From Amycolatopsis sp. 195334CR (GTDB taxonomy: Bacteria; Actinomycetota; Actinomycetes; Mycobacteriales; Pseudonocardiaceae): a stretch of DNA of 64,000 nt. The stretch is from assembly GCF_017309385.1 (NCBI RefSeq), contig NZ_JAFJMJ010000001.1, positions 3,224,001 to 3,288,000 of the forward strand. The letters are read 5' to 3'. The position numbers and the translations under genes are program-made. The notes below the pieces were generated by a model. That model worked only from the letters and a program-made list of their open reading frames with translations, was not told the origin of the DNA and did not search any database. Below are positions 23,826-34,601 of this stretch, one piece after another (within the stretch, counting starts at the first letter, position 1; each line of letters begins with the position of its first letter).

Positions 23826-24612
23826 AACCCGACCGTCGGACGCCGCCGTCGAGCAGCGTCGCCAGGACGTGCTGCGCCGGGTGATCGAACTCGGCGAGGT
23901 GCGCATCGACGACCTGACCGAGGCGTTCGGCGTGAGCCTGATGACCATGCACCGCGACCTCGACGACCTCGCCGAACGCCGCCTGCTGCGCAAACTCCGC
24001 GGCAAGGTCGAGGCGTACCCGGCGCTGACCATGGAGACCGCGACCCGCTTCCGCGAAGGGCTCAACACCGCGCTCAAGGAGTCGCTGGCCGAGGTGGCGA
24101 TCGCCGAAGTCCGCCCTGGCCAGACGGTTTTTGTCGACGACTCGACCACGTTGTTCCCGCTGATGCGGCGGATGGCGGCGATCTCGCCGCTGGTAGTGAT
24201 CACCAACTCGATGAGTGCGATCAAGATCTTCGGTCCCGCCGAGGGGATCGAGCTGATCGTGATCGGCGGCAGGTATAACGCCGAGTTCGAGTCGTGCATC
24301 GGGCCGGACGCGCTCGCCGCGCTCGACCGCACGCGCGCCGATCTGGGCTTCGTCTCGGTGACCGCGGTGGCAGGCGGGCGGTTGTACCACCCGGTGCAGG
24401 ACTACGGGGAGCTGAAGCGCGGCGTGCTCGGCATGGCCAACCGGAACGTGCTCGTCGCCGACCACTCGAAGTTCGGGAAGACGGCCACCTACGCCCACGG
24501 TGACGTCTCCGCCTACGACCTGGTGATCACCGACGGCGGCACGCCGGCGGACGAGGTGGCGGCCATGCGGGACCTGGGGGTGGAAGTCGTGTACGCCAAC
24601 GGAAAGGACTGA
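23818..24612 (+). CDS. DeoR-family transcriptional regulator of the polyol operon
   Basis: A 264-residue regulator with an N-terminal DeoR helix-turn-helix (VRIDDLTEAFGVSLMTMHRDLDDLAERRLLRK, key contact block SLMTMHRDL) and a DeoRC sensor domain that binds phosphorylated sugars (FVDDSTT, TNS, GGRYN, DHSKFGK). It overlaps the dehydrogenase gene by 8 bases and is encoded mid-operon, so it probably controls its own operon. A candidate site is the AT-rich TGTTAACA region at 19529. The ligand is unknown. Confidence 0.9.
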   Translation: MPRTRPSDAAVEQRRQDVLRRVIELGEVRIDDLTEAFGVSLMTMHRDLDDLAERRLLRKLRGKVEAYPALTMETATRFREGLNTALKESLAEVAIAEVRPGQTVFVDDSTTLFPLMRRMAAISPLVVITNSMSAIKIFGPAEGIELIVIGGRYNAEFESCIGPDALAALDRTRADLGFVSVTAVAGGRLYHPVQDYGELKRGVLGMANRNVLVADHSKFGKTATYAHGDVSAYDLVITDGGTPADEVAAMRDLGVEVVYANGKD

Positions 24613-24614
24613 GC

Positions 24615-25613
24615 ATGCGCGCGGTGGTGATCGAGGAACCCGGCACGGTGACGGTATCCACAGTGGACGACCCGGCGCCGGGGGCCGGGCAGGTGGTGGT
24701 GGCGGTGTCGGCGTGCGGCATCTGCGGGACCGACCTCCACATCGTCGACGGGGAGTTCGCGCCGACGCCCTACCCGATCGTGCCGGGGCACGAGTTCGCG
24801 GGTGAGGTGGTCGCGCTCGGTGAGGGTGTGACCGGACTGGCCGAAGGTGATCTGGTGGCGGTCGACCCGTCGCTGTTCTGCGGGGAGTGCCACTACTGCG
24901 CGATCGGCCGCGGGAACCTCTGCGAGCGGTGGGCGGCGATCGGGGTCACCACGAACGGTGCCGCCGCGGAGTACGCGCTCGCTCCGGCGGGGAACTGCTA
25001 CCGGCTGCCCGAGGGCGTCGACGTGCGGGAGGCGGCGCTGATCGAACCGCTGTCGTGCGCGGTGCGCGGGTTCGACCTGCTGCCGCGGCGGCTCGGGGAG
25101 CACTACCTGATCTACGGCGCGGGCACGATGGGCCTGCTGATGCTGCAGCTGGCGCGGGTGGCGGGCGCCGGTTCCCTGTCCGTGGTCGACCTCAACGCCG
25201 ACCGGCTTTCGACCGCGAAAGCACTCGGTGCCGACGCGGTGGCTGCGAACGCCGACGACCTCGACCGGCCGCAGGGCTGGGAAGTGGTGATCGACTGCAC
25301 CGGCGTGGTCGCGGCGATCGAGGACGCGCTGACCCGCGTCCGGCGGGGCGGCACCTACCAGCAGTTCGGCGTGGCCCCGGCCGAGGCGACCGCGTCGTTC
25401 TCGCCGTTCCGCGTGTACAACGACGAGATCACCATCGTCGGCAGCATGGCCGTGCTGCACAGCTACGGGCGCGCGGTCGAGCTGATGGGGCGGGGCGCGG
25501 TGGACGCCAGAACGATGATCAGCCACTCGCTCGCGCTCGACGAGTACCCCCGCGCACTGGACATGTTCCGCGCAAGTACTGGACGGAAGCTCCAAGTCCG
25601 GCCAGGCTCGTGA
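24615..25613 (+). CDS. Zinc-dependent alcohol dehydrogenase, second polyol dehydrogenase
   Basis: A 332-residue medium-chain dehydrogenase. Catalytic zinc ligands lie in CGICGTDLH and GHEF; the structural zinc Cys set is [15 protein letters not shown]. The nucleotide motif GAGTMGL is followed by VVDLN, suggesting NAD. It is only distantly related to the dehydrogenase at 22782; two enzymes may handle two polyols (for example D-arabitol and xylitol or mannitol). Starts two bases after the DeoR stop and overlaps the GTG option of xylB. Confidence 0.88.
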   Translation: MRAVVIEEPGTVTVSTVDDPAPGAGQVVVAVSACGICGTDLHIVDGEFAPTPYPIVPGHEFAGEVVALGEGVTGLAEGDLVAVDPSLFCGECHYCAIGRGNLCERWAAIGVTTNGAAAEYALAPAGNCYRLPEGVDVREAALIEPLSCAVRGFDLLPRRLGEHYLIYGAGTMGLLMLQLARVAGAGSLSVVDLNADRLSTAKALGADAVAANADDLDRPQGWEVVIDCTGVVAAIEDALTRVRRGGTYQQFGVAPAEATASFSPFRVYNDEITIVGSMAVLHSYGRAVELMGRGAVDARTMISHSLALDEYPRALDMFRASTGRKLQVRPGS

Positions 25614-25615
25614 CC

Positions 25616-27034
25616 ATGCACACTCCCACGCTGGTCGCCGGAGTCGACACGTCGACCCAATCGGCGAAGGTGGTGATCTGCGACGCCGAGACCGGGACCG
25701 TGGTCCGCGAAGGCCGCGCGGCGCACCCGGACGGCACCGAGGTCGACCCGAAGCACTGGTGGACGGCGTTCACCGAGGCGGCCGACGGCCTGCTCGACGG
25801 GGTCTCGGCGATCGGCGTCGGCGGTCAGCAGCACGGCATGGTCGCGCTGGACGAGGACGGCGAGGTGGTGCGGCCCGCGCTGCTGTGGAACGACACGCGC
25901 TCGGGGCCGCAGGCGCAGGACCTGGTCGCCGAACTCGGCGGGCCGGGCGCCTGGACGGAGGCGGTCGGCTCGGTGCCGGTCGCCAGCTTCACCATCACCA
26001 AGCTGCGGTGGCTCGCCGAGCACGAGCCGGAACTGGCCGCGCGGGTGGCGCGCGTGGTGCTGCCGCACGACTGGCTCAACTGGCGGATCCTGGGCCGCCC
26101 GGACCGCGTGACCACCGACCGCGGGGACGCGTCCGGCACCGGGTACTTCTCGCCCGCCACCGGCGAATACCGCACTGACCTGCTCAAGCGCGCCTTCGGC
26201 CGGACCCCCGCCCTCCCGGACCTGCTTTTGCCCGCAGAAGCAGGTGGGCACACGTCGGACGGGGTGCTGGTGTCGGCCGGGACCGGCGACAACATGGCGG
26301 CCGCGCTCGCCCTCGAACTCGGCCCCGGCGACGTCGTGGTCTCGCTCGGCACCAGCGGCACGGTGTTCGCGGTGTCCGAGACCCCGCCCGCCGACGCCTC
26401 CGGCACGGTCGCCGGTTTCGCCGACGCCACCGGCCGCTTCCTCCCGCTCGCCTGCACGCTCAACGCGGCCAGGGTGCTCACCGCCACCGCCGACCTGCTC
26501 GGCGTCGACCTGGCGGGCCTCGACAACCTTGCTTTGGCCGCAGAAGCCGGTGCGGGCGGGTTGACCCTGCTGCCCTACCTGGACGGCGAGCGCACCCCCA
26601 ACCTGCCGGATGCGAACGGCACCTTGCTCGGCCTGACCAGGTCGAACATGAAGCCGGAGAACTTGGCTCGCGCGGCTGTGGAAGGCATGCTGTGCGGACT
26701 GGCCGCCGGTCTGGAGGCGATCGCCGGGCACGGGGTCGAACCGCGCCGGGTGCTCCTGATCGGCGGCGCCGCGCAGTCGGCCAGCGTGCGCGCGGCCGCG
26801 CCGGTGATCTTCGGCCTCCCGGTCGAGTTGCCCGCGCCCGCCGAGTACGTGGCGCTCGGGGCCGCCCGCCAGGCGGCCTGGGCGCTGGCCGGGACCACCG
26901 CGCCGCCGAGCTGGCGGGGTTCGGACGTGCTGCGACTCGGTGAGCCGGACACCGACGCGGGCCAGGACATCCGGCAACGGCACCACGCCGCCCGCGAACT
27001 CGTGCACGCGCGAGCGTTAGGAAGGGAAAGCTGA
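25616..27034 (+). CDS. xylB: Xylulokinase
   Basis: A 472-residue FGGY kinase phosphorylating D-xylulose. [11 protein letters not shown] is the phosphate-1 loop, [10 protein letters not shown] and WNDTRSG are substrate contacts, and GTSGTVFAV and the C-terminal LIGGAAQS adenosine motif are present. ATG 25616 is taken; GTG 25610 overlapping the previous stop would add two residues. It is the metabolic exit of the operon into the pentose phosphate pathway. A perfect 26-bp palindrome (26220-26245) is read as [10 protein letters not shown] between the two lobes; a diverged match (26526-26551) is read as NLALAAEAG. Confidence 0.93.
   Translation: MHTPTLVAGVDTSTQSAKVVICDAETGTVVREGRAAHPDGTEVDPKHWWTAFTEAADGLLDGVSAIGVGGQQHGMVALDEDGEVVRPALLWNDTRSGPQAQDLVAELGGPGAWTEAVGSVPVASFTITKLRWLAEHEPELAARVARVVLPHDWLNWRILGRPDRVTTDRGDASGTGYFSPATGEYRTDLLKRAFGRTPALPDLLLPAEAGGHTSDGVLVSAGTGDNMAAALALELGPGDVVVSLGTSGTVFAVSETPPADASGTVAGFADATGRFLPLACTLNAARVLTATADLLGVDLAGLDNLALAAEAGAGGLTLLPYLDGERTPNLPDANGTLLGLTRSNMKPENLARAAVEGMLCGLAAGLEAIAGHGVEPRRVLLIGGAAQSASVRAAAPVIFGLPVELPAPAEYVALGAARQAAWALAGTTAPPSWRGSDVLRLGEPDTDAGQDIRQRHHAARELVHARALGRES
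26220..26245 (+). repeat. 26-bp palindromic element in xylB
   Basis: Perfect copy read as DLLLPAEAG. From memory, homologous kinases often have a similar xxLxPAExAG peptide here, so the repeat may have overwritten a similar sequence without changing length. Confidence 0.95.
26526..26551 (+). repeat. Diverged 26-bp palindromic element in xylB
   Basis: Five changes; the core CCGCAGAAGC is kept. Read as NLALAAEAG. Could be a chance match. Confidence 0.4.
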
Positions 27035-28123
<1,089 letters not shown>

Positions 28124-28147
28124 CCCCTGTGGGAAAATGGGCTGGTC

Positions 28148-29272
28148 ATGAGCCCAGACCCCTTCCCACGCGCTGAAGTCCGCATCGACCTGGACCTGAT
28201 CCGCCACAACCTCGCGCTGCTCGCCGGGCGCGCGGCCGCCTCCGGCGCCGCGACCATGGCGGTGGTGAAGGCGGACGCCTACGGGCACGGTGCGGTGCCG
28301 GTCGCGCGCGCCGCACTCGAGGCGGGCGCGACCTGGCTCGGCGCCTGCTCGCTGGCCGAGGCGTTGACCTTGCGCGAAGCGGGTATCCAGGCGCCGATGC
28401 TGGCCTGGTTGGACACCGCGGACACCGACTACACCCCCGCCGTCGAGACGGGGGTGGACCTCGGCCTGAGCAACGCCGGTGAGCTGGAACGCGCGGCCGA
28501 CGCGGCGCGGCGAGCCGGTGGCCGCGCGCGCGTGCACCTGAAGATCGACACCGGGTTGTCCCGCAACGGCTGCCCGCCGCACGCCTGGCCCGCGCTGGTC
28601 AAGTCGGCCGCCGCCGATCCCGCGGTCGAGGTGGTGGGCATCTGGTCGCACCTGGCCTGCGCGGACGAACCCGGCCACCCGTCGATCGACAGGCAGGCTT
28701 CGCGGTTCCAGCAGGCGTACGAGGTCGCGCTCGAAGCGGGCCTGAACCCGGTGCGCCACCTGGCGAACTCGGCGGCCACGCTGACCCGGCCGGACCTGCA
28801 CTTCGACCTGGTGCGGGTCGGGATCGCGATGTACGGGCTCAACCCCGTGCCGCAGCAGGAGGACCTGCGCCCGGCGATGACCTTCCGCTCGTCGGTGGTC
28901 TCGACCAAACGGGTCGAGGCGGGCGAGTCCGTCTCCTATGGACACACGTGGACCGCCGACGCGGCGACCACGCTGGCGCTGGTGCCCAGCGGGTACGCGG
29001 ACGGCGTGCCGCGCACGTTGTCTGGCCGGCTGGACGTCTGGCTCGACGGAAAACGGCGGCCGGTGGTCGGCCGGGTCTGCATGGACCAGTTCGTCGTCGA
29101 CTGCGGTGACCACGAGCCGGCGCCGGGCGCCGAGGTGGTGCTGTTCGGCACCGGCGAGGGCGGGGCGCCGACGGCCACCGAGTGGGCGGACAAGATCGGC
29201 ACGATCGACTACGAGATCGTCACCGGCATGTACCGGCCGCGGGTGGCGCGCAGCTACGCGGGGCAGCGCTGA
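28148..29272 (+). CDS. alr: Alanine racemase
   Basis: A 374-residue PLP enzyme making D-alanine for peptidoglycan. Lys41 in VVKADAYGHG binds PLP; the catalytic Tyr is at about 264 in SVSYGHTW; VCMDQFVVD supplies the partner-subunit contacts. Start ATG 28148, 24 bases after the ATPase gene. The stop overlaps the next ATG (TGATG). It begins the conserved run alr-hydrolase-tsaE known from mycobacteria. Confidence 0.96.
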   Translation: MSPDPFPRAEVRIDLDLIRHNLALLAGRAAASGAATMAVVKADAYGHGAVPVARAALEAGATWLGACSLAEALTLREAGIQAPMLAWLDTADTDYTPAVETGVDLGLSNAGELERAADAARRAGGRARVHLKIDTGLSRNGCPPHAWPALVKSAAADPAVEVVGIWSHLACADEPGHPSIDRQASRFQQAYEVALEAGLNPVRHLANSAATLTRPDLHFDLVRVGIAMYGLNPVPQQEDLRPAMTFRSSVVSTKRVEAGESVSYGHTWTADAATTLALVPSGYADGVPRTLSGRLDVWLDGKRRPVVGRVCMDQFVVDCGDHEPAPGAEVVLFGTGEGGAPTATEWADKIGTIDYEIVTGMYRPRVARSYAGQR

Positions 29273-30378
29273 TGGCGGCTCCGTCACGGAGACTCCTGGC
29301 GATCGCCGGTGGGATCGGCGCGGTGCTGACCGGGTCGGCCGCCGCCGCGATCACCATCGCCACCCAGCAGAAGCGGCATCGCGTGGACCCGTTCGGCGAC
29401 GAGCCGCTCGGTGAGTTGAAGCCGGATCGCACGTCGACGGTGGCCGCGGACGACGGCACCCCGCTGGCGGTCGCCGAGGTCGATCCCGCCGACGGCGGCC
29501 GTCCCGCGCTGACCCTCGTCGGCGTGCACGGCTTCGCGCTTTCCCAGCTCAGCTGGCATTTTCAGCGGCGGGATCTGGCGTCGCTGACGCTGCCGCGCGT
29601 GCGGCAGGTCTACTACGACCACCGCAGCCACGGCCTGTCCGGCGCGGCGAACCACGAAACCAGCACCATCGAGCAGCTGGCCGAGGACCTGCACGCGGTG
29701 ATCCGCGCGGTCGCGCCGGACGGGCCGCTGGTGCTGATGGCCCATTCGATGGGCGGCATGGTCGTGATGGAACTGGCTCAGCGGCACCCGGAGCTGTTCG
29801 AGGACCGGGTGCGCGGGGTGGCGTTGATCGCGACGGCCGCCGGTGAGGTCGGTACCCGCGGCATCCCGCGCGGGCTGCTGTCGAAGTACAACCCGCTGAC
29901 GCGCGGAGTGAGCGAGCTGGCGGGCTGGCAGCCGGGGCTGGTGGAGTTCGTGCGGGCGGCAGGCGGGCAGCTGACGCGGCAGGCGGTGCGGCGGCTGGCG
30001 TTCGGTGCGCGGGACGTCAGCCCGCGGATCGTCGACTTCATGCTGGAGATGCTCGAAGTGACGCCGGTGCTGGGGCTGGTGAACTTCGCCGACACGCTCG
30101 GCAGCCACAACCGGTACGCGGCGCTGGCCGGGCTCAAGCACGCGCACGTGCTGGTGATCGGCGCCGACTCGGACCGGGTGACGCCCTACTCGCACGCCGA
30201 GCGGATCGCCGCCGAACTGCCGGACGCGGAGCTGGTGCGTGTGCGCGGGGCGGGGCACATGGTGCAGCTGGAACAGCCGGAGCTGGTGAACAGCCACCTG
30301 ATCGACCTAGTGCAACGGTGCGCCGGTGTGGACGGCGCGGATTCCTCACGACGACTGTGGCGGTGGCTGAACCGGTGA
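29272..30378 (+). CDS. Alpha/beta hydrolase with N-terminal membrane anchor
   Basis: A 368-residue protein. Residues about 8-30 form one hydrophobic segment, then a hydrolase fold with GVHGF, DHRSHG, nucleophile Ser159 in AHSMGG and a C-terminal His in GAGHMVQLE. It is encoded between alr and tsaE with one-base and four-base overlaps, a position kept across actinobacteria. Natural substrate not known. Confidence 0.88.
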   Translation: MAAPSRRLLAIAGGIGAVLTGSAAAAITIATQQKRHRVDPFGDEPLGELKPDRTSTVAADDGTPLAVAEVDPADGGRPALTLVGVHGFALSQLSWHFQRRDLASLTLPRVRQVYYDHRSHGLSGAANHETSTIEQLAEDLHAVIRAVAPDGPLVLMAHSMGGMVVMELAQRHPELFEDRVRGVALIATAAGEVGTRGIPRGLLSKYNPLTRGVSELAGWQPGLVEFVRAAGGQLTRQAVRRLAFGARDVSPRIVDFMLEMLEVTPVLGLVNFADTLGSHNRYAALAGLKHAHVLVIGADSDRVTPYSHAERIAAELPDAELVRVRGAGHMVQLEQPELVNSHLIDLVQRCAGVDGADSSRRLWRWLNR

Positions 30379-30827
30379 ATTTCGAGTGCACGACCCCGGA
30401 GGACACGATCGAGTTCGGCCGTTCACTCGGCCGTGAACTGCGGGCGGGCGACCTGGTCCTGCTGGCCGGGCCGCTCGGGGCGGGCAAGACCACGCTGACC
30501 CGGGGCATCGCCGAAGGGCTCGGGGTGAGCGGGCGGGTCAGCTCGCCGACCTTCGTGCTGGCGCGGGTGCACCCGGGGCCGGTGCCGCTGGTGCACGTCG
30601 ACGCCTACCGGCTGGGTGGGGACCTGGCCCAGCTGGACGACCTGGACCTGGACACCGACCTGGAGGCGTCGGCCGTGGTCGTCGAATGGGGTGAGGGCTC
30701 CGCCGACCGCCTGTCCATCGACCACCTCGTGGTGCGGCTTTCGCGGGCAGAAGACGACGTCCGCACGATCACCCTCGAACCACACGGCAGCTGGCACTCC
30801 CGCACCCCCCTCCTCCCCACCCCCTGA
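30375..30827 (+). CDS. tsaE: tRNA t6A biosynthesis ATPase TsaE
   Basis: About 150 residues. Walker A GPLGAGKTT (32-40) and the TsaE motifs SSPTF and HVDAYRL are present, with VVEWGEG near the end. It drives ATP-dependent cycling of the TsaBD complex that makes threonylcarbamoyl-adenosine in tRNA. GTG 30375 overlaps the hydrolase stop (GTGA); GTG 30357 or 30363 are possible. tsaB and tsaD are 9 kb away, displaced by the malonate and Rhs insertions. The coding end RLSRAEDD resembles a decayed palindrome read as RLLRAEAG. Confidence 0.93.
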   Translation: MNFECTTPEDTIEFGRSLGRELRAGDLVLLAGPLGAGKTTLTRGIAEGLGVSGRVSSPTFVLARVHPGPVPLVHVDAYRLGGDLAQLDDLDLDTDLEASAVVVEWGEGSADRLSIDHLVVRLSRAEDDVRTITLEPHGSWHSRTPLLPTP

Positions 30828-30879
30828 CCGGCTTCTGCGGGCAAAAGCCGGAAACCTGCTTTTCCCCGCAGAAGCATGT
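30827..30879. repeat. Inverted pair of 26-bp palindromic elements after tsaE
   Basis: 30827-30852 is reverse oriented with ACCGGC at one end and GCCGGA at the other: both arms changed at the pairing positions 4 and 23 (T-A to G-C), keeping the stem. 30854-30879 is forward with two changes. The first overlaps the last base of the tsaE stop codon. Confidence 0.93.
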
Positions 30880-30887
30880 TTGCCTGG

Positions 30888-31835
30888 TCAGAGGGTGTGC
30901 AGGACGGTGTACAGGGCGTCCTCGATGCCCGGCAGGTCCTCGTGGCCGAAGTCGGGGTACTCGCGCAGGGACTTGGTGCCGGTGAGCTTGTTGTAGGCGG
31001 CGAACTGGGTCGACGGCGGGCACACCACGTCCTCCAGCGCGACCGTCCAGTCGACCCGGGCCCGGACACGCGGAGCGAGGTGCTGGATGTCGATGTACCC
31101 GAGTCGGGTGAAGATTTCCTCGCGGCGCCGGTGCAGCGGGTCACGCTTCCGGAACCACGTGGTGATCTCGTTGTACGGCGCTTCCCCGAGCGCCAGCTCC
31201 CACGCGCGCTCGTAGTCCGATAGGAACGAGAACACCGCCGCGACCAGCGCGATCCGTGGTTCGAGCGCCGCGCACGCGAGGCTCAGCGCGCCGCCTTGGC
31301 TGTGCCCGGTGGTGGCCACCCGGTCCGGGTCGACGCCGGGCAGGTCCATCACCGTGCGCGCGAGGCGGACGGTGTCGAGGAACGCGTGCCGCATGTGCAG
31401 CTGGTCGGCGCCTTCTTCCAGGCCGAGCAGCAGCTGGTTGCTCACCGCCCAGCCGGTGGCCGTCGCGCCCCAGCCCTGTCCGCGCATGTCCATCGCGACC
31501 GCGGTCTGCCCGCGCGCGACGTACGCGAGCAACTCGGTCCAGGGCGTTGACCTGCCGTTATAGCCGTGGAAGAAGAGCACGGCCGAGCCTTCGGTGTCCG
31601 TCAGCGGCCGCGCAAGCCTGGCGTGGACGCGGACGCCGCCGACGCCGGTGAACTCCAGGTCCTCGCACCGGGCGAACGGCGCCGAGAACTCGGCGGGCCT
31701 GATCTCGACCTGTGGCTCGGTCGCGTCCAACTCGGCGAGGGCCTTCTCCCAGTAACCGTCGAAATCGGCGGGGCGCGGGTTGGTGCCCTGGTAGCTCCGG
31801 AGCTGCTCCGGCGACAGATCGAAATTCAGCGGCAT
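30888..31835 (-). CDS. Acetyl xylan esterase/cephalosporin-C deacetylase family (CE7)
   Basis: A 315-residue cytosolic deacetylase. The CE7 features RGQGWG (118-123), nucleophile Ser179 in GHSQGG and the His in DFGHED are all present. CE7 enzymes remove acetyl groups from xylo-oligosaccharides and similar compounds. A link with the polyol/xylulose operon upstream is plausible but it is transcribed the other way. It converges on tsaE across two palindromic elements. Confidence 0.88.
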   Translation of the reverse strand: MPLNFDLSPEQLRSYQGTNPRPADFDGYWEKALAELDATEPQVEIRPAEFSAPFARCEDLEFTGVGGVRVHARLARPLTDTEGSAVLFFHGYNGRSTPWTELLAYVARGQTAVAMDMRGQGWGATATGWAVSNQLLLGLEEGADQLHMRHAFLDTVRLARTVMDLPGVDPDRVATTGHSQGGALSLACAALEPRIALVAAVFSFLSDYERAWELALGEAPYNEITTWFRKRDPLHRRREEIFTRLGYIDIQHLAPRVRARVDWTVALEDVVCPPSTQFAAYNKLTGTKSLREYPDFGHEDLPGIEDALYTVLHTL

Positions 31836-31887
31836 GCGGACGGCTCCCTCGAACTCAGACGATCACCGTCATCCTAGGAGGCGCCCA

Positions 31888-31913
31888 TCATGCTTTTGCG
31901 GGCAAAAGCAGGT
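31888..31913 (-). repeat. 26-bp palindromic element forming the amidase end
   Basis: Three changes. On the minus strand the repeat supplies LLLPAKA and TGA. Confidence 0.9.
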
Positions 31914-33261
31914 TGGCGAGGGTGAGGACGTCCAGGTCGGCGCGGGGTTTGCCGATCAGCTGGACGCCCATCGGCAGGCCGTCGGCGTTGAAGCCGGCCG
32001 GCATGCCCAGCACCGGCACCCCGGCCAGCGACCACGGCGCCACGGTCTCCATCCACCGGTGGTACGTGTCCATCTCGCGCCCGCCGACGGTGGTCGGCCA
32101 CGGCGTGCCGACGTCGAACGGGAACACCTGCGCGCTCGGCGCCAGGATGAAGTCGAAGTCCTCGAAGAACCGCAGCAGCGCGTCCAGCCACCGCGTGCGC
32201 TCCAGCGAAGCCGGGCCGAGGTCGGCCGCCGACAACTTGAGTCCCTGCTCGAGTTCCCACACCAGCTCCGGCTTCAGCTGCGCCCCCGGCATCCGGTGCA
32301 ACGAACCCAGGTTCGCCGCGACGTTGAACCCCCGCCAGGTCAGCACCGCCTGCCACACGCGGTCCATCGGGTAGTCCGGCACCGCGTCGACCACTTCGCA
32401 GCCCAGTGCGGTGAACCCGGCGAACGCGCTCCGGCAGACGTCCAGCACGCCCGGGTCCATCGGCAGGTACCCGTCGAAATCGCCGACCCAGGCGATCCGC
32501 GTGCCGCGGAAGTCGCGCGGGGTGAGCGGCGGCATGAACATCGACGGGTCCTCGGCGATGCCCAGCGGCGCCCGCGGGTCCGGCCCGGCCAGCACCGACA
32601 GCAACGCGGCGACGTCGGCGACCGTCCGGCCCATCGGCCCGGCCGTGTCCAATTGCGCCACGAAAGAGGTCGACGGCACCCTTCCGAGCGACGGCCGGAA
32701 CCCATACGTGTTCGTGAACGCCGCCGGGTTGCGCAGCGAACCGAGGTAGTCGCTGCCGTCGGCCACCGGCAGCATCCGCGCCGCGACCGCCGCCGCGGCA
32801 CCACCGCTGCTGCCGCCCGGCGTGCGCGACAGGTCGTGGGGATTCCTCGTCGGTCCGTACACCGGGTTGTAGGTCTGCGAGCCGAGCCCGAATTCCGGCA
32901 CGTTCGTTTTGCCGATGACGATGCCGCCCGCGTCCTTCATCCGCCGCACGAAGAGGTCGTCGTGCTGGGCGATCTGGTCGGCGAAAACCGGCGACCCGTA
33001 GGTCCACGGCAATCCGGCCGCGGCCGAAAGGTCCTTAACCGCCAACGGAAACCCGTGCAGCCAGCCGCGGTTCGGCTCCTTGTCCCGCTCAGCGGCCTCT
33101 CGCATGAGGTCGTCGCGGTCGCGCAGCGCGACGATCGCGTTGAGCTTCGGGTTGTGTTCCTCGATCTGGTCCAGGTACGCAGCCATGACCTCGGTGCACG
33201 ACACCTCGTGGAGCCGGATCTTCTCGGCCAGGTCCACCGCGTCGAGTTCGACCAGGCTCAT
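31888..33261 (-). CDS. Amidase signature family protein, C-terminus rewritten by a palindromic element
   Basis: A 457-residue amidase with the Ser-Ser-Lys triad: Lys76 in AVKDLS, cis-Ser in GGSSGG (149-154), nucleophile candidate Ser175 in LGSLR. Start ATG 33261 overlaps the stop of the upstream carboxyltransferase gene. The last codons are LANLLLPAKA then TGA; both peptide and stop fall in a 26-bp palindrome (31888-31913). Family members usually continue further with a helix of the LAxAYEQA type, so about 10 residues were probably lost. Substrate unknown; operon position suggests a malonate-derived amide such as malonamate. Confidence 0.88.
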   Translation of the reverse strand: MSLVELDAVDLAEKIRLHEVSCTEVMAAYLDQIEEHNPKLNAIVALRDRDDLMREAAERDKEPNRGWLHGFPLAVKDLSAAAGLPWTYGSPVFADQIAQHDDLFVRRMKDAGGIVIGKTNVPEFGLGSQTYNPVYGPTRNPHDLSRTPGGSSGGAAAAVAARMLPVADGSDYLGSLRNPAAFTNTYGFRPSLGRVPSTSFVAQLDTAGPMGRTVADVAALLSVLAGPDPRAPLGIAEDPSMFMPPLTPRDFRGTRIAWVGDFDGYLPMDPGVLDVCRSAFAGFTALGCEVVDAVPDYPMDRVWQAVLTWRGFNVAANLGSLHRMPGAQLKPELVWELEQGLKLSAADLGPASLERTRWLDALLRFFEDFDFILAPSAQVFPFDVGTPWPTTVGGREMDTYHRWMETVAPWSLAGVPVLGMPAGFNADGLPMGVQLIGKPRADLDVLTLANLLLPAKA

Positions 33262-34601
33262 CGGCTGTCCTCCACGTGCGGGGCGATGCCTTGCGCGACA
33301 CCGAGTTCGACGACGTCCTGCGGTCGCAGGCGCAGCTGGTTCGCCGTTTCCGGCACCTCCGAAGGGTCGCGCTTGAGGATCGACGCCGCGGCTTCCGGTG
33401 AGGTGACCGAGAAGTAGCTGTCCGGCGTCATCCACGTCCGCCCGGGCGCGGCGAACGCCAGCGCCCCACCGGAACCACCTTCACCGATCACCAGCGAAGT
33501 GATCGGCACCTTCGCGCTCGCCACCGCGAGGAACAACTCCGCGATCGACGGACCCGCACCGGAACCTTCGGCAGCGGCGTCATTCGCCGCACCGAGAGTG
33601 TCCACAATGGTCAAAATGGGCAGGCCAAGGCGATCGGCGAGCGAGACCAACCTGGCAGCGGTGCGGAACCCGGACGGCAGTGTCGGCGTACCGGCCTGAG
33701 TCACATAGGCGATGGTTTCCCCGTTGCGCTTGCCGAAGCCGCAAAGCACGCCGGGATCGCGGCCGCCGCAGAGGTCTCCGCTGATCTCTTCGCGTTCGTC
33801 GAAGTAGTGATCCAAATAGGACTGTGCGCGTGGGCGTTCGGCCGCGCGGGCGTTTCGCACTGCCTCCCAACCGGTTTCCGGAAGTTCCTTGCGGCCCAGT
33901 GCGGGTGGAACCGGCGCTTCCGTGGCAGCCGGTCCGGCGAGCAGGCCGAGCCAAGACGCGAGCACGCCGGGCAGCTCGTCTGGTTCGACCACTGCGTCGA
34001 TATGCCCTGATTCGTATTGCGCCTCCGCGGTGTAGGCGTGCGCGTCGCCGGGTGGGCGGACGCGGGAACCGGCAAATCCTACCTGTGCCTGGGAAAGCGC
34101 GAGTGTGACATCCGCGCCCGCGCCCAAAGTCGCCCAGCCGCCGCCGGTTGCCGGGTCGCGGAGGACCGCGATCTGGGGCAAACCGGCTTCTCGGGTCAAC
34201 GCGATCTGCCGGGCCACGCGCTGCAATTGGGACAACGCGCGCATGCCTTCCTGCATCCGGCTGCCGCCGGTCGCGATCAGGAAAACGAGTGGCAGCCGCA
34301 ATTCCCGGGCTCGGACGAAGGCGGCCTCCACCCGATCGCCGGTGCGTCCGCCCATCGAGCCGCCGAGGAAACCGAACTCGAAGGCGATCACCGCCGCCTC
34401 GGTTCCACCGATTCGGCCGTGGCCGCACACCACGGATTCGCTTTCCCCGGTGCGTTTAGCCGCTTTAGCGTGTGCTTCGTCGTAACCGGGCCAGCTGATC
34501 GGACCGTCCACTTCGGAATATTCGACCGGTCCGTAGTCGAACTCGGCGAAGCCGGTGGCGACGGTCTCGATCACGGCACGGGCCGACAGCCGCTCAGGCA
34601 C
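33258..34601 (-). CDS. Acetyl-CoA carboxylase carboxyltransferase, fused beta-alpha (AccDA-like)
   Basis: A 447-residue protein with two crotonase-like halves: an AccD-like half (GHGRIGGTEAAVIAFEFGFLGGSMG, key GGSMG; RMQEGM) and an AccA-like half (RDPGVLCGFG, TIVDTLGA, GEGGSGGALAFA). The four-Cys zinc ribbon of bacterial AccD is missing. GTG 34601 is the start, overlapping matB by 8 bases. Between malonyl-CoA synthetase and an amidase, it may move carboxyl groups from malonyl-CoA rather than serve primary fatty acid synthesis; that is inference. Confidence 0.88.
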   Translation of the reverse strand: MPERLSARAVIETVATGFAEFDYGPVEYSEVDGPISWPGYDEAHAKAAKRTGESESVVCGHGRIGGTEAAVIAFEFGFLGGSMGGRTGDRVEAAFVRARELRLPLVFLIATGGSRMQEGMRALSQLQRVARQIALTREAGLPQIAVLRDPATGGGWATLGAGADVTLALSQAQVGFAGSRVRPPGDAHAYTAEAQYESGHIDAVVEPDELPGVLASWLGLLAGPAATEAPVPPALGRKELPETGWEAVRNARAAERPRAQSYLDHYFDEREEISGDLCGGRDPGVLCGFGKRNGETIAYVTQAGTPTLPSGFRTAARLVSLADRLGLPILTIVDTLGAANDAAAEGSGAGPSIAELFLAVASAKVPITSLVIGEGGSGGALAFAAPGRTWMTPDSYFSVTSPEAAASILKRDPSEVPETANQLRLRPQDVVELGVAQGIAPHVEDSR

